NCBI RefSeq assembly: GCF_025629245.1 | Contig: NZ_JANZXN010000017.1 | Location: forward strand, 62,001 to 126,000 | DNA length: 64,000 nt | DNA from: Natronobiforma cellulositropha | Lineage (GTDB): Archaea; Halobacteriota; Halobacteria; Halobacteriales; Natrialbaceae | Direction of reading: 5' to 3' | Shown here: piece after piece, positions 25,748 through 36,500 of the stretch | Numbering within the stretch: the first letter of the stretch is position 1 | Layout of the letters: each line of letters begins with the position of its first letter | The notes under the pieces: model-generated | What the model saw: the letters and a program-made list of their open reading frames with translations, nothing else | The model's database searches: none | Told to the model about the DNA's origin: nothing | Position numbers and translations under genes: made by a program

Positions 25748-26860
25748 TCACTCGTGTTCGTGACGAACGATTGCGAACGCGATGCGTCCGTCCTCGAGCG
25801 GTGAGACGTTCGTGTCGATGTCGACGGCGACCGTGGCACCGCTGGCGTCGAGGACGTCGACATCCTCGAGTCGCTGGGAGTCGCCGAGTGTCTCCCGACG
25901 CTCGCCCGCGAGCCACCGCGAGTGGACCGCTCCTCGCGTCGCCGGTGGACACACTTCGCCCCACGAACTCCCGACGAGTTCCTCGCGTGATCGTTCGAGG
26001 AACGAACACGCCGCCGCGTTGACGTCGACGACTTCGGCACTCTTCGGATCGACGACGAAGACGGCGTCCGAGACCGTCTCGAGCAGGGTCCGGTAGTACG
26101 CCTGCATGTTCCTGAACCGGCTGCGAAGACGCGGTTCGTCGGGGCGTTCCCGGAGAATCACCTGTATTGCCGGTGCGCCCTGGAACGTAATCGAGGTGCC
26201 GATACCCTCGAGCGCGCGCCGGCCGTCACCGGACTCGATGTCGAACTCGATCCACTCGCTCGCGGCGTCGTCGTCGGCCGAGTCGTGCAGTCGCTCGACG
26301 ACCGACGTACCCCCGGTCGGCCGTAACGCTGACTCGAGGTGGCTGCCGATCAGCGCGTTCGGTGACGCAGCGCCGACGAGTTCGGCGGCGACGTCGTTGG
26401 CGTAGACGAGTTCCCCGTCGCGGTGGACGAGGATGCCGACCGGTAGGCGGTCGACGAGGTGGCGATAGCGCCGTTCCGTTTCGATCTGTGCGGCGTGGGC
26501 CCGGTAGCGGTCGACGGCGTTCTCGATACGATTCGAGAGCATCGCGTACTGCTCGGTCCCCGAGTTCTTCTGTAAGTAGTCAGTGACGCCGGCGGAGATC
26601 GCTTCGCTCGCGATCTCTTCCGAGCCTTTCCCAGTAAAGAGGATGAACGGCATCTCGTAGCCGTCGGCTCGAATCGCCTCGAGAAACTCGAGACCGTTCA
26701 TTCCGGGCATGTCGTAGTCACTGACGACGCAGTCGATCCCGCCCGCTTCTATTCGTGCGATCCCTTCCGACGTGGTCGTCGCCGTCGCGACGGTGATGTG
26801 CTCGTTCTCGCGTTCGAGGAACGTCGCGGTCAGCTCGACCAGTGCCGGATCGTCATCCAC
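25748..26860 (-). CDS. Response-regulator receiver protein with two PAS domains
   Basis: At least 370 residues. The receiver domain (1-115) has the acidic pocket DDDP, the phosphorylatable Asp in CVVSDYDMPGMNG, and the Lys in FTGKGSEEI. Two PAS domains follow (about 130-235, RYRHLVDRLPVGILVHRDGE; about 252-365, YRTLLETVSDAVFVVDPKS). There is no kinase or DNA-binding domain, so it is a signalling adaptor of the type common in haloarchaea. The listed start is a GTG that removes the first receiver strand; the frame continues upstream as ISVLHV and further without any ATG, GTG or TTG before a stop. The true start is therefore unclear. Confidence 0.78.
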   Translation of the reverse strand: MDDDPALVELTATFLERENEHITVATATTTSEGIARIEAGGIDCVVSDYDMPGMNGLEFLEAIRADGYEMPFILFTGKGSEEIASEAISAGVTDYLQKNSGTEQYAMLSNRIENAVDRYRAHAAQIETERRYRHLVDRLPVGILVHRDGELVYANDVAAELVGAASPNALIGSHLESALRPTGGTSVVERLHDSADDDAASEWIEFDIESGDGRRALEGIGTSITFQGAPAIQVILRERPDEPRLRSRFRNMQAYYRTLLETVSDAVFVVDPKSAEVVDVNAAACSFLERSREELVGSSWGEVCPPATRGAVHSRWLAGERRETLGDSQRLEDVDVLDASGATVAVDIDTNVSPLEDGRIAFAIVRHEHE

Positions 26861-27002
26861 GTGTAGTACCGAAATCCCCCGGTCACTGTCAGTACCAGCG
26901 TTTTGTGGGGTGAAATAGCTATTGCTAACCGAGCAAACAGGATTGTGTTACCACACCACGCGAAAATTCACAGTGCGGGTGACAGTACGTCCGTTTTTCG
27001 CT

Positions 27003-27059
27003 CGAGACACCGACCGCGATGCTGGTCGGATCGACCTCGTCGACGCGCTCGAGCGATTC
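27003..27059 (+). pseudogene. Relic C-terminal tail of a second subtilisin-like protease
   Basis: The frame encodes RDTDRDAGRIDLVDALERF, closely matching the last residues of the intact protease downstream (DPDLGAGRIDLVNTLERV, encoded near 28666-28719). No further protease sequence is seen on either side. It therefore looks like the remnant of a tandem protease copy lost by deletion. Confidence 0.6.
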
Positions 27060-27196
27060 GACCGGGAGCGCAGCCTGTCGTCGGGCCGTTCGGTGACTTC
27101 TCGATCCGTCCAGATGGATCACCCGACCCGGCGGCCGAACGACTTGTCAAACACCATGACTTATTACTGTCCATGATCACTCTTCGAACGGAGATC

Positions 27197-28720
27197 ATGA
27201 CAGAGGACAGTCAGCACGTCCGGCGTCGATCGATTCTCGGTGCGATGGCTCTCGGCAGCGTTTCACTCACTGGTCTCGCCACCGCGAGCGCTGCACCGAC
27301 CGAACGGTACGTCGTTACCGCCTCCGGCCGACACGTCCGTCGCCGACTCGAGGACGCGGGTGCCCGCGTCGACCACGAGGTCGCCGACGGCGAGTTCTAC
27401 GTCGTGGGGTTCGATGGGGACCGTGAGGCGCTGGCGTCGGTTCCCGGCGTCCAGGACGTCGCACACGACGAGCGAGCCTCCTCGGAGGCGTCGATTCCGG
27501 AGCGACGCGCCACCGGCGCCGACGCGAGTAGCGTGGGCGAGGAGACCATCCCCGAGGCACCGCCGGTACCGGCGTTCGACCTCTCGACCGAGGACTCGCT
27601 GCTCGAGGAGCAGTGGGACAAACAGCGCTTGCGCGCACGCGAGGCACACGACGTCGCGACGGGTGCGGGGACGACGATTGCGGTCATCGACTCCGGAATC
27701 AACCACGCCCACCCGGACCTCACGCCGAACGTCGACGTCGACGCCGGCCGCGCCTTCGAGGACGGTGAGGTCCGTCGCGGGACCGGGCCGGTCGACATCT
27801 TCGACGCACAGGAACTCACTCGCGAGACGCACCGACACGTCGCCGACGACGTCTTCGGTCACGGAACCGACGTCGCCGGCGTCGCTGGGGCCGCCTGGCG
27901 GGACGGCCGTGGGACCGTCGGCGTCGCGCCGGATGCGAGGCTCGTGAGTCTCAGGGCGCTCCAGATGGGGACCTTCGAACTCCCCGACGGGACGCCGGTG
28001 TACGACCTGTACTGGACGCTGACTGACGTCGTGCTCGCCGTCGAGTACGCCGTCGAGATCGGTGCCGACGTCATCACGCTGAGTCTGGCCAGCGGTCCGT
28101 TCAGTCCACAGGACCGTGGCAACGGACTGTTCCCGGTCTTTCAGCGCCTGTTCCAGTACGCCGTTCGGGAGGGATCGGTCGTCGTCGTCTCCGCGGACAA
28201 CGACGAGACCGACTACCAGCGCGGTGGCCACTGGACCGTCCCCGCGAGCGAGCCGGCGTCGATCACCGTCTCCGCGACGGGACCGACCGACGAACGCGCC
28301 TTCTACTCGAACTACGGGACGAACCTCGTCGATGTCGCCGCACCCGGTGGCGGCTACGAGACCCGTTCGAAGACCGGCTGTAATCCACACGGTGAGGTCT
28401 GCGTGTACGACGAGACCGGCCAACTCGAGTGTGAGCCGTGTGAGCCTCCATCCGTCCCGTACCCGTCGAACCTCGTGCTCACGCCGACGCCGAACATCCC
28501 CTTCGCGCAGGCGGACTACTGGTACGTCTACGGTACGTCGTTTGCCGCCCCACAGGTCGCCGGTCTCGCCGCGCTGGTGCGTGAACTCGAGCCGGAGCTG
28601 TCGCCGAAGCAGGTCGAGCAGGCGATCTACCACGGTGCCGTCGGCACCCGTGGCCGTGGCGACCCCGACCTCGGTGCCGGCCGAATCGACCTCGTGAACA
28701 CGCTCGAGCGCGTTCGGTGA
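27197..28720 (+). CDS. Halolysin-like secreted subtilase (peptidase S8)
   Basis: A 507-residue protein. The N-terminus has a twin-arginine signal (RRRSILGAMALGSVSLTGLA), then an inhibitor-I9-like propeptide to about residue 100 (RYVVTASGRHVRRRLEDAGA). The S8 catalytic triad is complete: Asp in VIDSGINHAHPDL, His in FGHGTDVAGVAGA, Ser in YGTSFAAPQVAGLAAL. A Cys-containing insert (TGCNPHGEVC...CEPCEP) lies before the catalytic Ser and may form disulfides outside the cell. It is predicted to be exported folded by Tat and activated by autoprocessing. The ATG at 27197 places the RR motif at the usual depth; CTTATTAC about 32-39 bases upstream is a candidate TATA element. Confidence 0.92.
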   Translation: MTEDSQHVRRRSILGAMALGSVSLTGLATASAAPTERYVVTASGRHVRRRLEDAGARVDHEVADGEFYVVGFDGDREALASVPGVQDVAHDERASSEASIPERRATGADASSVGEETIPEAPPVPAFDLSTEDSLLEEQWDKQRLRAREAHDVATGAGTTIAVIDSGINHAHPDLTPNVDVDAGRAFEDGEVRRGTGPVDIFDAQELTRETHRHVADDVFGHGTDVAGVAGAAWRDGRGTVGVAPDARLVSLRALQMGTFELPDGTPVYDLYWTLTDVVLAVEYAVEIGADVITLSLASGPFSPQDRGNGLFPVFQRLFQYAVREGSVVVVSADNDETDYQRGGHWTVPASEPASITVSATGPTDERAFYSNYGTNLVDVAAPGGGYETRSKTGCNPHGEVCVYDETGQLECEPCEPPSVPYPSNLVLTPTPNIPFAQADYWYVYGTSFAAPQVAGLAALVRELEPELSPKQVEQAIYHGAVGTRGRGDPDLGAGRIDLVNTLERVR

Positions 28721-28793
28721 TCTGCACCCGAGTGCGAGGACGGGCGGGCGCCCAGAGCGACACGCCTTTTTGACCGGGCCCGGCAGTGTGGGT

Positions 28794-30932
28794 ATGGATC
28801 CGAAGCGGGAACTCACCAGCGTCGACCTCGCCGCCCTCGTCCGCGAACTCGGGGGGTTCGAGGGGGCGAAAGTCGACAAGGCCTACCTCTACGGCGACGA
28901 CCTCCTCCGCCTGAAGATGCGCGACTTCGATCGCGGCCGGATGGAACTGCTGATCGACGTCGGCGAGACCAAACGCGTACACACCATCGCCCCCGAGCGC
29001 GTCCCCGACGCCCCCGGCCGCCCGCCGCAGTTCGCGATGAAGCTCCGCAGCCGGCTCTCCGGGGCCGACTTCGCCGGCGTCGAGCAGTTCGAGTTCGACC
29101 GCATCCTCGAGTTCGTCTTCGAGCGCGAGGACGGCACCACCCGGATCATCGCCGAACTCTTCGGGCAAGGAAACGTCGCGGTCACCGACGGCGAGTACCG
29201 GGTACTCGACTGTCTCGAGACGATCCGGCTGAAGTCGCGAACCGTCGTTCCCGGCTCTCGCTACGAGTTCCCCGACTCACGGCTCAACCCGCTCTCACTC
29301 TCGCGCGAGGCGTTCGACCACCACATGGACGACTCCGACAGCGACGTGGTCCGCACGCTCGCGACCCAGCTCAACTTCGGCGGGCTCTACGCCGAAGAGC
29401 TGTGTACCCGCGCGGGCGTCGAGAAGACCCTCGACATCGACGACGCCGACGAGGCGGTCTACGACCGGCTCTACGACGCCATCGACCGCCTCACCGCCGA
29501 CCTCGAGACCGGCGCGCTCGAGCCACGGCTCTACTGTGAGACCGACGACGGCGAGGAGTCGGCCGACGAGGAGGTGACCGGCCGCGTCGTCGACGTGACG
29601 CCGTTCCCGCTCGAGGAACACGACCAGTCGGGGCTGGTTCCCGAGACCTACGAGACGTTCCCGTCGGCGCTCGACGACTACTTCTACCGGCTCGAGCGGG
29701 CCACCGACGAACCGGACCCCGCCTCCGCCCGGCCGGACTTCGAAGAACAGATCGCGACCCAACAGCGGATCATCGACCAGCAGCAGGGAGCGATCGACGG
29801 CTTCGACGAGCAGGCCGACGCAGAACGCGAGCGCGCCGAGTTGCTCTACGCGAACTACGGACTCGTCGACGAGATTCTCTCGAGCGTTCGGGCCGCCCGC
29901 GAGACCGACACGCCGTGGGACGAGATCGCCGAGACGTTCGCGGAGGGCAGAGAGCGCGGTATCGAGGCCGCCGAGGCGGTCGTCGACGTCGACGGGAGCG
30001 ACGCCGCGGTGACGGTCGAGATCGACGGCGAGCGCGTTCGGCTGTTCGTCGCCGACGGCGTCGAGAAGAACGCAGACCGTCTCTACACCGAAGCCAAGCG
30101 CATCGCCGAGAAAAAAGAAGGTGCGCTCGCGGCGATCGAAGACACCCGCGAGCGTCTCGCCGAGATCGAACGCCGGCGCGAGGAGTGGACGGCCGAAGAC
30201 GAGCCAGCGGAGACCTCTGCCGACGACGACCCGTCGCGCGACTGGCTCGCCGAGTCGTCGGTGCCGGTCCGGACGAACGAGATGTGGTACGAGCGCTTCC
30301 GCTGGTTCCGCACGAGTGACGGCTTTCTGGTCATCGGTGGGCGCAACGCCGACCAGAACGAAGAACTCGTCAAGAAGTATTTAGAGCCGGGCGATCGGGT
30401 CCTCCACACCCAGGCCCACGGCGGTCCCGTGACGGTCGTGAAAGCCACCGCACCGAGTGAGGCCTCCTCGAGCGACATCGAGATTCCCGAGACGAGTCTC
30501 GAGGAGGCCGCCCAGTTCGCCGTCTCCTACTCCTCGGTGTGGAAAGACGGCCACTTCGCAGGCGATGTCTACCTCGTCGACGCCGACCAGGTCTCGAAGA
30601 CGCCCGAGAGCGGCGAGTATCTCGAGAAGGGTGGCTTCGCCGTCCGTGGGGATCGGACCTACTTCGATGACACGCCCGTCGGCGTCGCCGTCGGCATCGA
30701 GTGTGAGCCATACACCCGGGTCGTCGGCGGCCCGCCGTCTGCCACCGTCGACGACGCGGTGACGACGATCCGCGTCGAGCCGGGCCGGTTCGCCCAGGCC
30801 GACGCCGCAAAGCGCATCTACCGTCAGCTTCGCGAGCGCTTCGCCGACGAGTCGTTCGTCAGAAAGATCGCGAGCCCCGACCAGATCCAGCACTTCCTGC
30901 CGCCCGGTGGCAGTCGCATCGTCGACGAGTGA
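28794..30932 (+). CDS. rqcH: RqcH/NEMF homologue, ribosome-associated quality control factor
   Basis: A 712-residue protein with the NFACT layout: NFACT-N (1-200, starting KRELTSVDLAALVRELGG), a helix-hairpin-helix region (GLYAEELCTRAGVEKTLDID), a coiled coil (about 310-350 and 425-470), and NFACT-R with WYERFRWFRTSDGFLVIGGR near 490-510. Known role: binding the 50S subunit carrying peptidyl-tRNA after ribosome splitting and adding C-terminal residues to stalled chains. The ATG at 28794 gives the family start. A T-run (CCTTTTTGACC) just upstream is AT-rich and may belong to the promoter. Pelota, which acts one step earlier, is encoded less than 1 kb downstream. Confidence 0.93.
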   Translation: MDPKRELTSVDLAALVRELGGFEGAKVDKAYLYGDDLLRLKMRDFDRGRMELLIDVGETKRVHTIAPERVPDAPGRPPQFAMKLRSRLSGADFAGVEQFEFDRILEFVFEREDGTTRIIAELFGQGNVAVTDGEYRVLDCLETIRLKSRTVVPGSRYEFPDSRLNPLSLSREAFDHHMDDSDSDVVRTLATQLNFGGLYAEELCTRAGVEKTLDIDDADEAVYDRLYDAIDRLTADLETGALEPRLYCETDDGEESADEEVTGRVVDVTPFPLEEHDQSGLVPETYETFPSALDDYFYRLERATDEPDPASARPDFEEQIATQQRIIDQQQGAIDGFDEQADAERERAELLYANYGLVDEILSSVRAARETDTPWDEIAETFAEGRERGIEAAEAVVDVDGSDAAVTVEIDGERVRLFVADGVEKNADRLYTEAKRIAEKKEGALAAIEDTRERLAEIERRREEWTAEDEPAETSADDDPSRDWLAESSVPVRTNEMWYERFRWFRTSDGFLVIGGRNADQNEELVKKYLEPGDRVLHTQAHGGPVTVVKATAPSEASSSDIEIPETSLEEAAQFAVSYSSVWKDGHFAGDVYLVDADQVSKTPESGEYLEKGGFAVRGDRTYFDDTPVGVAVGIECEPYTRVVGGPPSATVDDAVTTIRVEPGRFAQADAAKRIYRQLRERFADESFVRKIASPDQIQHFLPPGGSRIVDE

Positions 30933-31125
30933 GCCGTCGCCCGGGGAGTGCGGCCCGGTGGCAGTCGCTCGCCCGACCAATGGCGGTGCTCGAGGACTCA
31001 CTTTTCAGTGCGGTATTCGCCGCTGCTGGTAGACTCGTTTCTGTGTTGTGTGCTCTCGGTGCACACGCACAACTCGAGACAGAAATATTGATACGCCGCC
31101 ACTCGCAACCCTCTCGTAGAAAGTG

Positions 31126-31341
31126 ATGCCCATGTTCGACAGCCTCTCTGTGGCCACCGACGCGGTCTTGATGATGGATATTGCCGTCTGGATCACCGCC
31201 GTCGTCGTCGTTGCGGGGACCATCTTCACGGCCTTCATCGTGTACCTCGCCCTCTGGGCTCCCGACCCCGACGCGCCCGCGAGCGTCGACGGGCCCGCAC
31301 TCGAGACCGAACCCGGACTCGAGGTCCAGGAGACGGACTGA
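31126..31341 (+). CDS. Small single-span membrane protein
   Basis: A 71-residue protein. One strong membrane helix (about residues 17-43, MDIAVWITAVVVVAGTIFTA) is followed by an acidic, Pro/Glu-rich tail. GAAATATTGATAC, 33-45 bases upstream, is a TATA-like element that would give a short leader of about 10-15 bases. A second ATG 6 bases downstream is an equally possible start. It lies between rqcH and pelota on the same strand but has its own promoter and a T-run terminator. No family recognised. Confidence 0.6.
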   Translation: MPMFDSLSVATDAVLMMDIAVWITAVVVVAGTIFTAFIVYLALWAPDPDAPASVDGPALETEPGLEVQETD

Positions 31342-31417
31342 CGTTCGCGCCTCGAGGACGGCTATCGGCCGTTCGCGGGCCGATGACCGTTCGAATACCA
31401 ATGTGTTTTGGCGCTGA

Positions 31418-31423
31418 TTTTTT
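31418..31423 (+). terminator. T6 terminator-like run
   Basis: TTTTTT in an otherwise GC-rich region, 77 bases after the stop of the small membrane protein gene. T-tracts suffice for archaeal termination. Confidence 0.5.
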
Positions 31424-31616
31424 CACCGATATCGTTGGCCATCGAGTTGCCGCTGCCGAGCGGTGATCTGTGACGCTCAGAGGCACCCCGTCCAGCTAGC
31501 CGTTGCGGTGTCACCAGCGGTCGGGCGACGGTCGATTCCCCCGTTGGGCCGTCCCCTGCTCTCTCGTCGCGTCTTCGTTCCGTCACGCACTTACTCCCGC
31601 TCCGAAAAGGGCCACC

Positions 31617-32684
31617 ATGCAGATCAAAGACCGGGAGCGCCTCGACAACGGTCGCGAACGGCTCACGGTCGTCCCCGAGAGTCTGGACGATCTCTGGCAC
31701 CTCCAGTACGTCTTAGAGCCCGGCGACCGCGTCGCGGGCGATACGACCCGGCGGATCCAGCGCGCCGACGACCAGATGCGCGACACCGGCGGCGAGCGCG
31801 AACACCTCTGGGTCGCCATCGCCGTCGACACCGTCGAGTTCCACAAGTTCGCCAACCGGCTGCGCGTCGGCGGCGAGATCGTCGCCTGCTCCCGTGAGGA
31901 CCAGCTCGGCTTCCACCACACCCTCAACGTCGAAGAGCGCGAGGAACTCTCGATCGACAAGTGGTTCAAGCCCGACCAGCGCGAGCGACTCGAGGAGGCC
32001 GAGGCCTCGACGGAGAACCCCGACGTCGCCATCGTCACCGTCGAAGAGGGCGCAGCCCACGTCCACACGGTCGCCCAGTACGGCACCGAAGAGCGTGCGA
32101 CCATCGCCGGCCCGACCGGCAAGGGCGAGTACGCCCGCGAGCGCTCGGAACTGTTCGCCGACCTCTCGAAGGTGTTGCGCCGGATGGACGTCGAGGCGAT
32201 CATCCTCGCCGGTCCCGGCTTCACCAAACAGGACGCGCTGAAGTACCTCGAGCGAAACGAACCCGAGGTCGCGGACCTGATCACGATGGTCGACACGGCG
32301 AGCGTCGGCGACCGAGGGGTCCACGAGGTGCTCAAACGCGGTGCGGTCGCGGAGGTCCAGAAGGAAACCCGCATCGAGGCCGAAGCCGAGTACATCGACG
32401 AGCTGACCCGCCGGATCGCCGAGGGGGCGAAAGCCGCCTACGGTCCCGAGTCGGTGGCGCAGGCGGCCGAGTACGGCGCGATCGAGCACCTCCTGATCCT
32501 CGACGAACGGCTGCGTCAGGAGCGCGGTCCCGACGGCGAGTGGTCGGTCGACGTCGACGACATCGTCCGGACGGCCGAGCAGAAAGGCGGCGAGGTGACG
32601 GTCTTCTCGAGTGAGTTCCCGCCGGGTCAACAGCTCTCGAACCTGGGTGGGGTCGCGGCGCTGTTGCGCTACCGACTCGAGTGA
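31617..32684 (+). CDS. pelA: mRNA surveillance / ribosome rescue protein Pelota
   Basis: A 355-residue protein with the three Pelota domains: an N-terminal Sm-like domain ([20 protein letters not shown] to about 130), a central eRF1-like domain (about 135-260) and a C-terminal eRF1 domain 3 (to 355). It lacks the GGQ motif of release factors, as expected. Pelota with aEF1A or ABCE1 recognises ribosomes with an empty A site and splits them. The start follows a CTTACTCCC element about 27 bases upstream. rqcH lies on the same strand less than 1 kb away; the two act in consecutive steps of ribosome rescue. Confidence 0.94.
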   Translation: MQIKDRERLDNGRERLTVVPESLDDLWHLQYVLEPGDRVAGDTTRRIQRADDQMRDTGGEREHLWVAIAVDTVEFHKFANRLRVGGEIVACSREDQLGFHHTLNVEEREELSIDKWFKPDQRERLEEAEASTENPDVAIVTVEEGAAHVHTVAQYGTEERATIAGPTGKGEYARERSELFADLSKVLRRMDVEAIILAGPGFTKQDALKYLERNEPEVADLITMVDTASVGDRGVHEVLKRGAVAEVQKETRIEAEAEYIDELTRRIAEGAKAAYGPESVAQAAEYGAIEHLLILDERLRQERGPDGEWSVDVDDIVRTAEQKGGEVTVFSSEFPPGQQLSNLGGVAALLRYRLE

Positions 32685-32732
32685 TGCTGTCGGTTGCAGG
32701 TCACGCCCCGTCTGCGTCCGCCGCCGTCGCCC

Positions 32733-33500
32733 TCACTCGAAGCGCGCTTCGGCGTTGGCTTCGATCAACTGGATGAGGACGGTCGCGAACAGTGATCCGG
32801 CGCTCCAGATGGCCGTCTCGCTGCCGTCCTCGTCGATGACGCTCAACAGTACGCTGTCGTCGTCGACCAGGACGATCCGGCCGGAACGCTCGTCGTCCCT
32901 GCGATGGTCGGGCGGCGTGAAGGTGTCGACCCCCTCGAGTGAGCCGAGCCGGTCGCGGACGGTTGGGTCGTGGCTGATGGCCGAGACGTCGACGCCCTCG
33001 GCGGCCCGCGCCTCGAGCGCCCGCTCGAGGTCGGTGGTGAGCAGTGCCGGCAGTCGCGCCCCGAAGAGCACCCGCGTCTCGGCTCTCGAGAGGATGTCGA
33101 TCACCCGGTCGTCGACGCGGTCGCGCCCGCGAACCGTCCAGATGTCCTCCTGGGCTTCCTCACCGCTCGGCTCCTCGCGGACGGACTCGACGTACTCGAA
33201 GGCACGTTCCTCTTCGCTCTCGAAGCGGTTGCGGAGCGTCTCACGCGCCTCCTCGACGGCCACCGGCCGGTAGCGGATCGGGCTGGATTGCTGGACCTCG
33301 AGTAGCCCACGCTCTTCGAGACTCTCGGCGACGCTGTAGACCTGCGATCGGGGGACGTCTGCGACCCGGGCGACGTCCCTGGCGGTGCCCGAGCCGAGCT
33401 GCTGGAGGGCGATGAACACCTTGGCCTCGTAGCTCGTGAGGCCCAAGCGTTCGAACGCCTCGACTGCCTCCGCCTCCGTGGGGTTCACGTCAGCGCTCAC
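32733..33500 (-). CDS. TrmB-like winged-helix transcriptional regulator
   Basis: A 255-residue protein. A TrmB-type winged helix occupies residues 1-75 (GLTSYEAKVFIALQQLGSGT, and ARVADVPRSQVYSVAESLEE as recognition region). A linker helix and an effector domain of the short TrmB kind follow. It starts with GTG inside the last codons of the upstream RND transporter (11-base overlap), so it is co-transcribed and translationally coupled with it. TrmB proteins regulate sugar and other operons in archaea. This one probably controls the transporter operon, perhaps through the paired repeats at 37278-37326; that link is inference. Confidence 0.85.
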   Translation of the reverse strand: MSADVNPTEAEAVEAFERLGLTSYEAKVFIALQQLGSGTARDVARVADVPRSQVYSVAESLEERGLLEVQQSSPIRYRPVAVEEARETLRNRFESEEERAFEYVESVREEPSGEEAQEDIWTVRGRDRVDDRVIDILSRAETRVLFGARLPALLTTDLERALEARAAEGVDVSAISHDPTVRDRLGSLEGVDTFTPPDHRRDDERSGRIVLVDDDSVLLSVIDEDGSETAIWSAGSLFATVLIQLIEANAEARFE

Positions 33501-36500
33501 CCCCGTGTTCCTCGTCGTGGCCGCCGTCGCTGGCGGTGGGCGTGAACCCACGGCGCTCCCTCGAGACGGAAAACGACACGTCCGGGCCGAAGTAGCGCGT
33601 CCAGAGGACGAGCAGCGTCGGGAGGACGACGACGCTCGCGAGGAACGCGTAGATGATCGTCAGCCCGGTGATGATCCCGAACTGGCGCAACACGGGTAAG
33701 ATGGCGAGCGCGAGCGTGCCGAAGCCGCCGACGGTCGTCGCTGCACTCCCGAGCAGTGCGCCACCGGTTCCCGTCACGGTCGTGTACATGGCGTCCCAGA
33801 CGTTGCCCTGGCGCTCGAGTTCGAGCGTGTAGCGTGAACTGATGTGCACGCTGTAGGCCACGCCGAGACCGATGGTAAGACTGGTGATCATCCCCGTGAG
33901 GACGTTGAACGGCATCCCCAGCAGGTACATCGTCCCGAGGATCCAGCTCACGGTGAACGCCACCGGCAACAGCGTCACGGCCCCGAGCGTGGCGCTGTTG
34001 CCCATCGCCCGGTAGGCGAGCGTGAGGAACGCGAACACCGCGACGAGCGTGATGAGCAGGCTCTCGAGAACGGTGTCGAGGAGGTCCTGTTCGACGATGT
34101 AGCTCACGATCGGATCACCCGTGGCGGTCGCCACCCAGCGCGGGTCGGTCCCGCCGTCGTCGAAGCCGGCGGCGATCGCCCGCATCTCCGTCGTCGTCTC
34201 GCCGAAGGCCGCGTCGCCACGGATCGCGACGATCAGCCGGAGCGCTTCGTACTCGCCCTCGTCGCTCCGGTAGAGCACCTCGCTCGCGGCCGCCTCGTCG
34301 ACCTCGAACAGCTCGTCGTAGAGCGCCTCGAGGTTCTCGTCGGGGACGCCGTCACCGGTGCGGTCGGCGGTGGTGAACGAGTCGTTGAACGACTCGTTGT
34401 CGCTCGCGACGTCCTCCATCACCGAGAGCGGGCTCTCGACGTCGGCGTTCCCGTTCGGGAGGATGTACGCGACGGTGCTGTTCGCCGCCGCCGTCTCCGC
34501 CTCGGACACCCGCTCCAGTGTCTCGTCGTCGGTCACCGTGCCTTCGACGAGCAGCTGCGCCTGTGAGTCCTCGCGCTGGAAGTGCTCGTTGACGAACTCG
34601 AGGTCGGCTTTCGCGTGGTACTCACCCGGACTCAGCGGGCCGAGGTGTTGGGTCCAGGCGGGCGGACTCTCGGCCAGGAAGTCCTCCTCGTCGAAACTGG
34701 TGTCGACCTGCGTCGCGCCGTAGACGCCACCGGCGGTGAGCAACAGGACCACGAGTAAGACGACCAGCGGTGCGCGTCGTGCGGCGGTCGATCCGATGGT
34801 GAGGAAGCGACCAGCGCCCCCACCGCCGGTGCCGAAGGCCCTCCGTCGCCGGTCGAACCCGCGCGCTTCGAGGAAGGTATCGATCTCGACTTTCGCGGCG
34901 GGGACGAGCGCGCCGAAGACGATCATCGCCGAGAGGATGCCGACGGCGCTGACGATGCCGAACTCGCGGATGGGACCGATCGGACTGACGAGGTTCGCCA
35001 GGAAGCCGATGGCGGTCGTCGCCGTCACCCACAGCAGCGCCACGCCGACGCCCGCGAGTGCAAGCCCCATCGATCCCCGCACGTCGCTGGTGACGCCCGC
35101 GGCCTCGCGTTGCTCGCGCTGGCGCATGAAGACGTGTATCGCGTAGTCGATCGAGAGCCCGATCAACAACACGGGGACCGCGATGAACATCTGGTTGAAC
35201 GCGATTCCCGCCCAGCCCATGAAGCCGAACGTCCACACCAGGACGGCGACGATTCCGGCGACGCCGAGGACGATGTCGATCGGATCGCGGTAGGCGACCA
35301 CCAGCGCGACGACGACGAACAGCAGCGCGAGCGGGCCGACGATCGCCAAACTGTCGCCCATCGAGCGGTCGATCTCGTCGGTGATCACGCCGAAGCCGAA
35401 GACGACGTACTCCTGGTCTCGGTCGTCGGCGAGACTGCGCAACTCGAGCTGGGCGTCGAGCGCCGGCCCGGCCATCCCGCCCATCTCCTCGAAGCCGCCG
35501 TCGTTGTCGGTGGTCTGCGTGATGAACGTCATCCGGGCGTCCGCCGTCAGACTTCCCGGTTCGTACGAGGAGGCCATCAGCCCGAGCGCGAAGTCGTTGT
35601 CCTCGTCGCCGAGCGTGTCGTTGATCGCCCGCTCGAAGCGCTCCTGATCGATCGACTCGAGGTAGGCGATCTGTTCGTCGACCGGCGGCGACTCGAACTC
35701 CTCGAGTTCTTCGAACGCCGCCTCGAGTTCGTCACCGCGCTCCTCGAGGTCCTCACCACGGCGCTCTAACTCGTCACCGCGCTCTTCGAGTTCCTCACCA
35801 CGGCGCTCTAAGTCGTCACCCCACTCCTCGAGTTCGTCGGCGCGCTCCTCGAGACCGTCACCGCGCTCACCGAGCCACCGGCCGCGGTTCTCGAGTGATT
35901 CCGCGTCCTCCTCGAGTTGCTGTCCGCGCTGCTCGAGTTCCTGGCCGCGCTGTTCGAGGTCCGTGAACTCTTCTTCGAACACCACGAACGCCCCCTGCTG
36001 GATCGTCATCTCGGCACCGACGTTGGCGGACGCCTGTGCCTCGGCGAGCGACAGGTACTCCGCAGACGTCGTGTTGAACCGCTGTTGTTCCGTCGCATTG
36101 AGCTGTGCGTCACTGCGCGCCTCGTCGAGAGTGGCGTTGACTGCTGTGTCGATCGTACTCCGGTTGTCCTCGTACTCGCTCTGGCTGATCTGCCCGGCCT
36201 GGTACGACTGGTTCAGCGCTGCGTACTGCTCCCGGAGGTCGCCGGTCTCGTTCATCGCATCCTGGAGCACGGAAATGTTGGCCGCGTTCGCTCCAGGGTC
36301 GTCGAACACACCCTCGGTCGCGTTCTGGTAGGCCGCTTCCCGCGGTTGCTCGAGTCCCGCACTCGTGTTGACGAGGTCTCTGACCTCGTCGGCAGTCGCG
36401 TTCAGCCGGCTTTCCTGCGTCGCGTTGAGGGTCGCGTTAGCGCTCGCGTTCGCCAGCGTCGAGTTGACCTGGTCGTCGGCCTGCGCCTGGGTAATTGCCC

